The notes under the pieces: generated by a model
The model's input: only the letters and a program-made list of their open reading frames with translations
What the model was told of the DNA's origin: nothing
Databases searched by the model: none
DNA from: Streptomyces hoynatensis
GTDB taxonomy: Bacteria; Actinomycetota; Actinomycetes; Streptomycetales; Streptomycetaceae
Direction of reading: 5' to 3'
Length of the DNA: 64,000 nt
NCBI RefSeq assembly: GCF_003626535.1
Contig: NZ_RBAL01000026.1
Span: 25,399-89,398 of the forward strand
Made by a program: the position numbers and the translations under genes
Shown here: positions 52,601-62,200 of the stretch, one piece after another
Position numbering within the stretch: position 1 is the stretch's first letter
How the letters are laid out: the number at the start of each line of letters is the position of its first letter

Positions 52601-55600
52601 CCGCACGACGAGCGACTCCACCGTCGCGACCGGCGCGCCCGCGGCGTCGGCCAGCAGCAGCGCGTACCCGGCCTCGCCGGTGGGCGTGACCCGGACCCGC
52701 AGCGCGGTCGCGCCCTCGGCGTGCAGGGTGACGCCCTCCCAGGAGAAGGGCAGCGAGCCGTCGCCGCCTTCCCCGCCGCCCGCCCGGAGGAACAGGGTGT
52801 GCAGGGCGGCGTCGGTCAGCGCCGGGTGCAGCCCGAACCCGGCGGCCTCCGCCTCCCGCCCGGCGGGCAGCGCGATCTCGGCGAACAGTTCCTCGCCGCG
52901 CCGCCAGGCGGCCCTCAGGCACTGGAAGGCGGGCCCGTAGGCGAAGCCGGCCTCGGCGGTGCGGGCGTAGAAGCCCTCCAGGTCCAGGGGGGCGGCGTCG
53001 GCCGGTGGCCAGGCGGCGAGTTCGGCCGCGGCGGCGGGGGCCTCGGCCGCCGGGGCGAGCACGCCGGTGGCGTGCCGCGTCCACGGCTCGTCCTCGGCGG
53101 CGTCCGCGGGGCGGGAGTGCAGGCCGAGCGGGCGGCGGCCCGCCTCGTCGGCCTCGCCGAGGTGCAGCTGCAGCCGCACCGCGCCGGTGGCAGGCAGCGT
53201 CAACGGCGCCTGCAGGGTGAGCTCTTCGACCCGCCCGAGCCCCGCCTGGTCGCCCGCCCGCACGGCGAGTTCGACGAAGGCGGTGCCCGGGAGGATGACC
53301 GTGCCGTGGACGGCATGGTCGGCGAGCCACGGGTGACTGCGCAGCGACAGCTGCCCGGTCAGCAGCAGCGAGCCGCCCTCGGCGACGGGCACCGCCGCGC
53401 CGAGCAGCGGATGACCGGCGGCGGTGAGCCCGAGCGCGGCCGGGTCGCCCCCCTGCCCGGCCGGCTCCACCCAGAAGTGCCGGTGCTGGAACGGGTAGGT
53501 CGGCAGGCCGAGCGGCCGGGGGGCACGGTCGGGCAGCAACGCGGCCCAGTCCGGCGCCACCTGGGTCTGCGCGACCGCCAGGGAACCGAGGAGCCGGCGC
53601 CAGCCGCCCTCCCCGCGCCGCAGCGTGCCGGTGACCCCCACCTCGGCCCCGGCGGGGGCGTGCGCCTCCACGGTCTCCTGCACGGCGAGGGTGAGGACGG
53701 GGTGGGGGCTGGTTTCGATGAAGAGGGTGTGTCCGTCCTCCAGGAGGCGGCGGGTGGTGGTCTCGAACTCGACGGTGGTGCGGAGGTTGTCGTACCAGTA
53801 GGTGGCGTCCAGGGGGGTGTCGGGGGTGAGGGGCCGGCCGGTGACGGTGGAGTAGAAGGCGATGCGGGGCTCTCGTGGGGTGACGGGGGCGAGGATGTTG
53901 TGGAGTTGGTCCTTGAGGGTTTCGACGTGGTGGGTGTGGGAGGCGTAGTCGACGGGGATGCGGCGGGCGCGGATGCCTTCCTGCTCGCAGTGGGTGAACA
54001 TCTCGTCGAGCGCGTCGGCGTCTCCGGCGACCACGGTGGACTGTGGTCCGTTGACCGCGGCGATGGCGATGCGGCCTTCCCAGCGCTGGATCAGCTCAAG
54101 GGCTTGTTCCTTGGGGAGGGGGAGTGAGGTCATCCCGCCGCGTCCGGTGATGGCCGAGAGGGCCTGAGAGCGCTGGGTGACGATCCGGGCGGCGTCTTCG
54201 AGGGTGAGTGCGCCTGCGATGTGGGCTGCGGCGATCTCGCCCTGGGAGTGCCCGACGACCGCGTCGGGCCTGACGCCGAGGGATTCCCACAACCTCGCCA
54301 GGGACACCATCAGGGCGAACAGTGCGGGCTGCACCACGTCCACCCGGTCGAACCCGGGCGCGCCCTCGGCCTCCCGCAGCACGTCGAGGAGGTTCCAGTC
54401 GGTGAAGGGCGCCAGCGCCTCGGCGCACTCGTGCAGCGCCCGCGCGAACACCGGGGAGGATTCCATGAGTTCGACGCCCATGCGCGCCCACTGGGAGCCC
54501 TGGCCGGGGAAGACGAACACCGTCCGGCCCGGCCCGCCGGGCGCCGTGCCCGTCACCACATCCGGGGAGGACTCGCCCGCGGCGAGTGCCGCCAGGGCGG
54601 CGGCGAACTCCTCGCGCCGCTCGCCGACCACCACCGCCCGGTGCGGGAAGGCCGCCCGCTCGGTCGCCAGCGCGCGACCCACCTGGCCGGGCACCAGGCC
54701 CGGATTCCGCTCCACGTACTCCCGCAGCCGCGCCGCCTGCTCCCGCAGCGCCTGCGCCGACTTCGCCGACAGCAGCCACGGCACCGTCGCCGCCGTGCTC
54801 ACCGCGCCGCGTTCCGTCCCCGCGGCCCCCGCCCCCGTGGCCTCCGCTTCCGCGGGCTCCTCCTCGGGGGCCTGTTCGATGATGAGGTGGGCGTTGGTGC
54901 CGGAGACGCCGAAGGAGGAGACGGCGGCGCGGCGGGGGTGGCCGGTGTCGGGCCAGGTCCTGGCCTCCGTCAGCAGTTCGACGGCTCCGGCGGTCCAGTC
55001 GACGTGGGGGGTGGGCTCGTCGATGTGGAGGGTTTTGGGCAGCACCCCGTGGCGCAGGGCCATGACCATTTTGATGACGCCGCCGACGCCCGCGGCGGCC
55101 TGGGTGTGGCCGATGTTGGACTTCAGGGAGCCCAGCCACAGCGGCCGGTCTTCCGGCCGGTCCTGTCCGTACGTCGCGAGCAGCGCCTGCGCCTCGATCG
55201 GGTCGCCCAGCGTGGTGCCCGTGCCGTGCGCCTCCACGACATCGACCTCGCGCGGCGAGATCCCCGCGTCGGCCAGGGCCCGCCGGATCACCCGCTGCTG
55301 CGCGGGCCCGTTCGGCGCGCTCAACTGGCTGCTCGCGCCGTCCTGGTTCATCGCCGCGCCGCGGATCACCGCCAGCACCTCGTGCCCGTGACGCCGCGCG
55401 TCCGACAGCCGCTCCAGCAGCAGCAGGCCCACGCCCTCCCCCCAGGCGGTGCCGTCCGCCGCGGCGGCGAACGGCTTGCAGCGGCCGTCCCTCGCGAGGC
55501 CGCGCTGCCGGCTGAACTCCACGAAGGTCTCCGGGGTCGCCATCACCGTCACGCCCCCGGCCAGCGCCAGCGTGCACTCCCCGCGGCGCAGCGCCTGGGC

Positions 55601-56206
55601 GGCCACATACATCGCCACCAGCGAGGAGGAGCAGGCCGTGTCGACCGACACCGCAGGGCCCTCAAGCCCCAGCGTGTAGGCGACCCTGCCGGTCACCACG
55701 CTGCCCGAACTGCTGGAGGCGGCATAGTCGTGGTACATCACCCCCGCGAAGATCCCGGTGCTGCTGCCCCGCAGCCCCGACGGGTCGATGCCCGCCCGCT
55801 CGCACGTCTCCCAGGCCACCTCAAGGAGCTGCCGCTGCTGCGGGTCCATGGCGAGCGCCTCACGCGGGCTGATCCCGAAGAAATCGGCGTCGAAATCCCC
55901 GGCATCCGCCAGGAAACCCGCCTCCCGCACATACGACTTCCCCGCCCGCTCCGGATCGGGATCGTAGAGGTCCGCAAGGTCCCAGCCGCGGTCCCCGGGA
56001 AAGGGCGTGATGGCGTCCCGGCCCTCGGAAACCAGCCGCCACAGCTCCTCGGGGCCGGTCACGCCGCCCGGGAAACGGCAGCCCATGCCGATGATCGCGA
56101 TCGGTTCCCGCTCGGCCGCCTCCGCCTCCCGCAGCCGCCTGCGGGTCTGCGCCAGGTCGGCCGTCACCCGCTTCAGGTAATTCCGCAGCTTCTCTTCATT
56201 CGACAT
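49622..56206 (-). CDS. Type I PKS, one fully reducing module: KS-AT(mm)-DH-ER-KR-ACP
   Basis: 2194 residues from 56206 (MSNEEKLRNYLKRVT). Docking helix 1-33; KS about 35-455 with Cys192 (DTACSSS) and EAHGTGTTLGDP; AT with GHSQGE (about 653) and YASH (about 753), methylmalonyl type; DH with intact HAVHGTVILPG (His about 963) and DAALH; ER with NFRDIIVSLGMN (about 1473) and IHAATGGVGMAA; KR (about 1755-1935) with LDD, B-type, and FSSAAGTLGGGGQANYATAN; ACP Ser about 2075 (GFDSLT); C-terminal docking region ending DELFDVLDNELEAY. The ER position occupied by Tyr in 2S-forming domains is Asn here, predicting a 2R methyl. Predicted product unit: a saturated methyl-branched two-carbon extension. 47 bp after the preceding PKS gene. 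Confidence 0.95.
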   Translation of the reverse strand: MSNEEKLRNYLKRVTADLAQTRRRLREAEAAEREPIAIIGMGCRFPGGVTGPEELWRLVSEGRDAITPFPGDRGWDLADLYDPDPERAGKSYVREAGFLADAGDFDADFFGISPREALAMDPQQRQLLEVAWETCERAGIDPSGLRGSSTGIFAGVMYHDYAASSSSGSVVTGRVAYTLGLEGPAVSVDTACSSSLVAMYVAAQALRRGECTLALAGGVTVMATPETFVEFSRQRGLARDGRCKPFAAAADGTAWGEGVGLLLLERLSDARRHGHEVLAVIRGAAMNQDGASSQLSAPNGPAQQRVIRRALADAGISPREVDVVEAHGTGTTLGDPIEAQALLATYGQDRPEDRPLWLGSLKSNIGHTQAAAGVGGVIKMVMALRHGVLPKTLHIDEPTPHVDWTAGAVELLTEARTWPDTGHPRRAAVSSFGVSGTNAHLIIEQAPEEEPAEAEATGAGAAGTERGAVSTAATVPWLLSAKSAQALREQAARLREYVERNPGLVPGQVGRALATERAAFPHRAVVVGERREEFAAALAALAAGESSPDVVTGTAPGGPGRTVFVFPGQGSQWARMGVELMESSPVFARALHECAEALAPFTDWNLLDVLREAEGAPGFDRVDVVQPALFALMVSLARLWESLGVRPDAVVGHSQGEIAAAHIAGALTLEDAARIVTQRSQALSAITGRGGMTSLPLPKEQALELIQRWEGRIAIAAVNGPQSTVVAGDADALDEMFTHCEQEGIRARRIPVDYASHTHHVETLKDQLHNILAPVTPREPRIAFYSTVTGRPLTPDTPLDATYWYDNLRTTVEFETTTRRLLEDGHTLFIETSPHPVLTLAVQETVEAHAPAGAEVGVTGTLRRGEGGWRRLLGSLAVAQTQVAPDWAALLPDRAPRPLGLPTYPFQHRHFWVEPAGQGGDPAALGLTAAGHPLLGAAVPVAEGGSLLLTGQLSLRSHPWLADHAVHGTVILPGTAFVELAVRAGDQAGLGRVEELTLQAPLTLPATGAVRLQLHLGEADEAGRRPLGLHSRPADAAEDEPWTRHATGVLAPAAEAPAAAAELAAWPPADAAPLDLEGFYARTAEAGFAYGPAFQCLRAAWRRGEELFAEIALPAGREAEAAGFGLHPALTDAALHTLFLRAGGGEGGDGSLPFSWEGVTLHAEGATALRVRVTPTGEAGYALLLADAAGAPVATVESLVVRPVNRGDLTPAAAGPEQLYRLDWVPAAAPAQVPAVTWGLLAEGAPPPAELAAALAAAGVAPRPVPALAELPDDAELPEVVLAVLGGPAEPAAPAFGAEGPTGPAGSGSEVTAAAREAAFRVLGLVQEWLADGRTAGSRLLVVTSGAVATRVGEDVPDLAHAPVWGLLRSAQTENPGRFALLDLDGRGLPDTLLPLLAAGEEPQLAARDGALLAPRLARAAARGELAVPEAAAWRLDLTERGSLENLTLAPYPQAWAPLEPGQVRLSLRASGVNFRDIIVSLGMNLKDTRPPGGEGAGVVLEVGEGVTELAPGDRVMGLLPGGTGPVCVVDHRVLVRMPAGWTFAEAAAAPVVFLTAYYGLRDLAGIEKGESLLIHAATGGVGMAAVQLARHWGVEAYGTASPGKWDTLRRQGLAAERIANSRTLDFEEQFRRATAGRGFDVVLNALAHEFTDASLRLVNPEGGRFLEMGKTDIRDPRQVEGEHPGIGYQAFDVMDAGEDRLQEMLLDLRQLFESGALTPLPTTAWDVRHAADAFRYLSQARHTGKIVLTYPAAPDPEGTVLITGGTGTLGALLARHYAATGRAGHLLLASRRGPEAPGAVQLAADLEDLGVRATIAACDTADPDALATLLAGIPDEHPLTTVVHAAGILDDGVLPTQTPERFEKVLRPKIDAAWHLHRLTRDLDPAEFVLFSSAAGTLGGGGQANYATANAFLDALAAHRRAQGLPATSLAWGLWEEASGMTGHLDEADRTRMARTGIVPLSTELGLALYDAAHAHTQALTLPVRLNETALREAESVPPLLRGLVRAPARRAAAGSGAATAHSGPPLAERLGGLDEEERTRLLRNLVRSEVTVVLGYAGTDTVPLERSFKELGFDSLTAVELRNRLNAATGLRLPSTLVFDHPTPAALVDLLRREITPDEAAWTHAVLADLGKLESALRAADPDEEAREAIGARLQAVLRAWNETARPAASDDLASATDDELFDVLDNELEAY

Positions 56207-56253
56207 GACACGTCACCCCAACGAACCTTCGGAATTCCATTGCTGTCGCGCCC

Positions 56254-59200
56254 TCACGAAATCTCCAGCTCGTTGTCGATGAAGTCGAAGATCTCGTTGT
56301 CGGATGCCGACTCGATACGGTCCGCAGCCGAGGAATCGGCGCCCTGCCGTGCGCCGCCGGTCTCGCCGATCCGCGCCAGAAGCTCCTTCAGGCGGGCGGC
56401 GAGCGTGGCCGTCGCGGCCCGGTCCGCGGACAGCGCGGGCAACGCGTCCTCGATCCGGTCCAGTTCGCGCAGCACCGGCAGCCCGCCGCCGGCCCCGGCG
56501 GCGCCGAGTTCGCTCCCCAGGTATTCGGCGAGTTCCGCCGGGCTGGGGAAGTCGAAGACGACCGTGGTGGGAAGCCGCAGCCCCGTCTCGGCGATCAGCC
56601 GGTTCCTCAGGTCCACCGCCGTCAGCGAGTCGAGGCCCATGTCCATGAACCCGCGGTCGGCCGGCACCGTCGCCACCGAGGCGTGCCCGAGCACCTTCGC
56701 CACCTGCCCGCGGACCAGGTCGAGCAGCGCCCGCTCCCGCTCGGCCCCGGCGAGCGCCGCCAGCCGCTCGGCGAACGAGGGCCCGCCGGACGCCGCGTTG
56801 CGCTTCCTGGCCGCCCGCCAGGCCGGAACCCGCACCAGGCCACGCAGCACCGGCTGCACCAGCTCCGGCTCCCGCAGCGCCGAGGTGTCGAGCGCCGCCG
56901 CCACCAGCAGCGGCTCCGCCGACGGCAGCGCCGCGTCGAACAGGGCCAGCCCGGCCTCCGTGGACAGCGGCGCGACGCCGATGCGGCGCATCCTGGCGCG
57001 GTCGCCCTCCCCGAGCCCCGCGGTCATTCCCCCGGCCTCCGCCCAGAAGCCCCAGGCGAGCGACGTCGCCGGAAGGCCCTGGGCCCGCCGGTGGGCGGCC
57101 AGCGAGTCGAGGAACACATTGCCCGCCGCGTAGGGGGCCTGACCCGCGCTGCCCGTCACCCCGGCGATCGAGGAGAACAGCACGAACGCCGACAGGCCCG
57201 CGTCCCGCGTCAGCTCGTGCAGGTGCCAGGCGGCGTCCACCTTGGGCCGCAGCACCCCCGCCAGCCGCTCCGGCGTCAGCGCGGTCAGGACGCCGTCGTC
57301 CAGCACCCCGGCCGTGTGCACGACCCCCGTCAGCGGATGCTCCTCCGGCACGCTCGCCAGCAGCCCCGCCAGCGCCTCCCGGTCGGCCACATCGCAGGCC
57401 ACGACCGTGGCCTGGGCACCCAACTCGGCCAGCTCGGCGACCAGTTCCGCCGCCCCCGGCGCCTGAGCGCCACGCCTGCCGGCCAGCAGCAGCCGCTCCA
57501 CGCCGTGCCGCCGCACCAGATGCCTGGCCACCTGGGAGCCCAGTGCCCCGGTGCCGCCCGTGACGAGCACCGTGCCGCCCGGACCGAAACCGGCCGCGGC
57601 GCCCGGCTCGACCGCCGGCACCTCTCCGGCGCGGGCCAGCCGCGGCACCAGCAACGCCCCGCCCCGCTCGGCGAGTTGCGGCTCGCCGGAGGCCAGCGCC
57701 GCCGCCACCGCCCCGGCCGGCGCCGCGCCGTCCGGCTCGCCCTCCGGGTCCAGGTCGAGCAGCACGAACCGTCCCGGGTGCTCGGTCTGCGCCGCACGCA
57801 GCAGCCCCCACACGGCGGCGGCCCCCGGGTCACGCACCTGGCGCGCCTCGCCCGCAGGCACCGCCCCGCGGGTCAGCACCACAAGTCGCGACGCCGCGAA
57901 CCGCCGGTCGGCCAGCCACTCCGCCGCCAGCCCGAGGGCCTCCCGCGCCAGCCGGTGCGCCCGCCCCGCGGCATCCGCCTCGGCCCCCGCCAGGGCGAAC
58001 TGCGCCACGGCGAACGCGGGAACCTCCGCCGCGCCGCCGGGAGTTGCGCCGCCCGCCGCACCGGGCGGGTCCGCCGCACCGGCGGCGTCCGCCTCCGCGG
58101 CGACATCCGCCTCGGCGAGCGCATCGAGGTCGCCGCACACGGCCCAGGAACCGCCGAGGCCCAGCGGGTCCCGGCCGAGCACCGCGCCCCGGCCCCCGGC
58201 CGCCGCACCGGCCCCCACGTCCACCCAGTCCAGGCGGAAGAGCGAGGCCCGCCCCGCCTCCCGCAACCCGGCCAGCTGCTCGCGCGCGGTGATCCGCAGC
58301 TGCAACGACTCCACGCCCGCCACCGGCTCCCCGGTGACCGCGTCGGCCAGCAGCACCGCCAGCTCCAGGGAACCGGAAGCCGCCTCGGCCCCGGTCGGCG
58401 CCAGCCGCACCCGCAGCGCCGTCACCTGCCCCGCAGGCAGCGAGACCCCCCGCCAGCAGAACGGCAACGCCAGCTTGTCCGGGTCCTGCCCGAAGACGTC
58501 CAGCGCGAGCGGATGCAACGCGGCGTCCAGCAGCGCCGGATGCACCGCGAACCCGGCCGTCACGGTCTCCTCGGGCAGCGCGACCTCCGCGTACACCACC
58601 TCCCCGAGCCGCCAGGCCGCGCGCAGCCCCTGGAACGTCGGGCCGTAGTCAGAACCCGTCGCGGCGTACCGCTCGTACAGCCCCGCCACGTCGAGCGGCT
58701 CCGCGCCCGGAGGCGGCCAACTGCCCCGCAGCTCCCCGGCCCCCGGCAGGGAGGGCACCTCGGCCGCCGGGGCCAGCACGCCCGCGGCGTGCCGCGTCCA
58801 CTCCCGCTCCGCCGTCTCGCCGGGCCCGCCCTCCGCGGGGCGCGCGTGCACGCTCACCGCCCGGGCCCCGGCCTCGTCCGGCTCACCGAACACGACCTGC
58901 ACCTGCACGCCCCCGCGCTCGGGCAGCACCAGCGGCGCATGCAGCGTCAGCTCCTCGATCCGGTCGGCACCCAGCTGCGCGCCCGCCCCGAGAGCGAGTT
59001 CGACCAGCGCCGTCCCCGGCAGCAGGGCCGTGCCCATCACGGTGTGCTCGGCAAGCCACGGATGCGTCCGCGGCGAGATCAGCCCGGTGAACACCACGCC
59101 GGCCCCGTCCGCCAGGGACACCGCGGCCCCCAGCAACGGATGCCCGGCCGCCCGCAGCCCCAGCCCGTCGGCGTCGGCCGCCGCGGCGGCCGGCTCCAGC

Positions 59201-62200
59201 CAGAACGTCCGGCGCTGGAAGGGATACGTCGGCAGGCCGGCCGGCCGGGGCCGCGGCAGCAGCACCCGCGACCAGTCCGGGTCGGCCCCCCGCACGTGAA
59301 GACGCGCGAGCGCGGTCAGGTATGCCGCCCCCTCCGGCCGGTCCCGCCGCAGGACGGGCAGCGCGGCCACCTCGGCACCCGCCTCGCCCAGGGTCTCCTC
59401 CGTGAGCGAGACGAGAGAGCCCTGCGGGCCGAGTTCGAGATAGGTGGTGGTGTCGTGGGTGTGGAGGGTGGTGATGCCCTGGGCGTAGTGGACGGTGTTT
59501 CGGATGTGGTGGGTCCAGTAGGTGGGGTCGGTGAGTTGTTCGGTGGTGGCGAGGTTGCCGGTGGTGTTGGAGATGAGGGGGATGGTGGGTGGGTGGTAGG
59601 TGAGGGTGGTGGCGGTGGCGTGGAACTGGTCGAGGATGGGGTCCATGTGGGGGGAGTGGAAGGCGTGGGAGACGGTGAGTTCGCGGGTGCGGATGCCGTG
59701 GTCGGCGAAGTGGCGGGCGATGGCGCGTGTGGGTTCGGTGTCTCCGGCGATGACGGTGGTGGTGGGGGAGTTGACGGCGGCGAGGGTGACGGTGCCGTGG
59801 GTCTCGGCGAGGTGGGGGGTGATCTCCTTGTGCGGGGCGTTGATGGCGATCATGGTTCCGCCGGGGATGGCGGCCTGCATGAGCCGGGCACGGGTGGTGA
59901 TCAGCGTCGCCGCGTCGGCCAGGGTGAGGACTCCTGCGAGGTGCGCTGCGGTGAGTTCGCCGAGTGAGTGCCCGGTGAGGTAGTCGGGGGTGATGCCGTG
60001 GTGGGTGAGGAGCCGGTAGAGGGCGACTTCGAGGGCGAACAACGCGGGCTGGGTGTAGCGGGTTTGGTTGAGCAGCCCGGCCTCTTCCGTTCCTTCCTCG
60101 GCGAACATGAGGGACTTGAGGGGCCGGTCGAGGTGGGGGTCGAGGGCGGCGCAGGTCTCGTCGAGGGCGGTGGCGAAGACGGGATAGGTGTCGTAGAGGT
60201 CGCGGCCCATGCCGGGGCGCTGGCTGCCCTGGCCCGAGAAGACGAAGGCGGTCTTTCCGGAGGGGGTTGCCTCGCCGGTGACCAGGCCGTCCGCGGCCCG
60301 CCCCTCCGCCAGCGCCGCCAGCGCCGAGGCGAATTCCGCGCCGTCCGAGGCGAGGACCACGGCCCGCCGCTCGAATTGCGCCCGCTCGGTCGCCAGCGCC
60401 CAGCCGACCCGCGCGGGCCTCGGCTCGGGGCCCGCGGTCACGAACTCACGCAGCCGCGCCGCCTGTTCCCGCAGGGCCTCCGGCGTCCGGCCCGACAGCA
60501 CCCACGGAACGAGGGCCGCGTCGTCGCCCTCGCCGCCGCCCGTCTCGGCCTCTTCCGCCGGCTCGGCCGGGGCCTGTTCGATGATGAGGTGGGCGTTGGT
60601 GCCGGAGACGCCGAAGGAGGAGATGCCGGCGCGGCGGGGGTGGCCGGTGTCGGGCCAGGTCCTGGCCTCTGTCAGCAGTTCGACGGCTCCGGCGGTCCAG
60701 TCGACGTGGGGGGTGGGCTCGTCGATGTGGAGGGTTTTGGGCAGCACCCCGTTGCGTAGGGCCATGACCATTTTGATGACGCCGCCGACGCCCGCCGCGG
60801 CCTGGGTGTGGCCGATGTTCGACTTGAGGGAGCCCAGCCACAGCGGTTGGTCTTCTGGCCGGTCCTGTCCGTAGGTGGCGAGGAGGGCCTGGGCTTCGAT
60901 GGGGTCGCCGAGGGTGGTGCCGGTGCCGTGGGCTTCGACGGCGTCGACGTCGGCCGGTGTGAGGTGGGCGTTGGCGAGGGCTTGGCGGATGACGCGTTGT
61001 TGTGAGGGGCCGTTGGGGGCGGTGAGGCCGTTGCTTGCGCCGTCCTGGTTCACGGCGGAGCCGCGCACGATCGCGAGCACGGGGTGGCCGTTTTTGCGGG
61101 CGTCCGAGAGCCGTTCCAGCAGCAGCATGCCGACGCCCTCGCCCCAGCCGGTGCCGTCGGCCCCGGCCGCGAAGGACTTGCAGCGCCCGTCGGGTGAAAG
61201 CCCCCGCTGCATGCTGAACTCGGTGAACACATCAGGCGTCGCCATCACGGTCACCCCGCCCGCCAGGGCCAGCTCGCACTCGCCGCCCCGCAGCGCCTGG
61301 GCGGCGAGGTGGAGGGCGACGAGGGAGGAGGAGCAGGCGGTGTCCACGGTGACGGCGGGGCCTTCGAAGCCGAAGGTGTAGGAGACACGCCCCGAGGCGA
61401 CGCTGCCCGCACTGCCGTTCCCGATGTAGCCGCCGACGTCCTCGGGCACGGCACCGGGCACCGCACGAAGCCGCCCGCCGTAGTCGCCGTACATGACGCC
61501 GGTGAAGATGCCGGTGCGGGTGCCGTGGAGGGTGTGGGGGTTGATGCCGGCGTGTTCGAGGGTTTCCCAGGTGGTTTCGAGGAGGAGGCGTTGCTGGGGG
61601 TCCATGGCGAGGGCTTCGCGGGGGCTGATGCCGAAGAAGTCGGGGTCGAACTCGGCGGCGTCGTAGAGGAAGGCGCCTTGTCTGGTGTAGGTCTTGCCGG
61701 GTTTCCCGGGCTCGGGGTCGTACAGCGCCTCGACATCCCAGCCGCGGTCCTCGGGGAAGTCCCCGAGCACGCCGACGCCGCCCGCGACGAGGTTCCACAG
61801 GTCTTCGGCGGAGCGGACGCCGCCGGGGTAGCGGCAGCCGATCGACACGATCGCCACCGGGTCGTCCCCGTCCGTCACGGCCGGCGCCGCAGGGCCCGCG
61901 TCGCCCGGCCGCGGCGGGCCCGAGAGGAGTTCTTCGCGCAGGTGTGCGGCCAGGGCCTGGGGGGTGGGGTAGTCGAAGATCAGGGTGGCCGGGAGCCGCA
62001 GCCCGGCTGCGGCGTTGAGTCGGTTGCGGAGTTCGACGGCGGTGAGGGAGTCGAAGCCGAGGGTTTTGAAGGCGTGGTGGGTGTTGATGGTGTCGGGGGT
62101 GGGGTGGCCGAGGACGAGGGCGGTGTGGGTGCGGACCAGGTCGGTGAGGGTCTGGGTGGCCTGGTCGGTGGGCATGCGGCTGAGGCGTGCGCGCAGGCTG

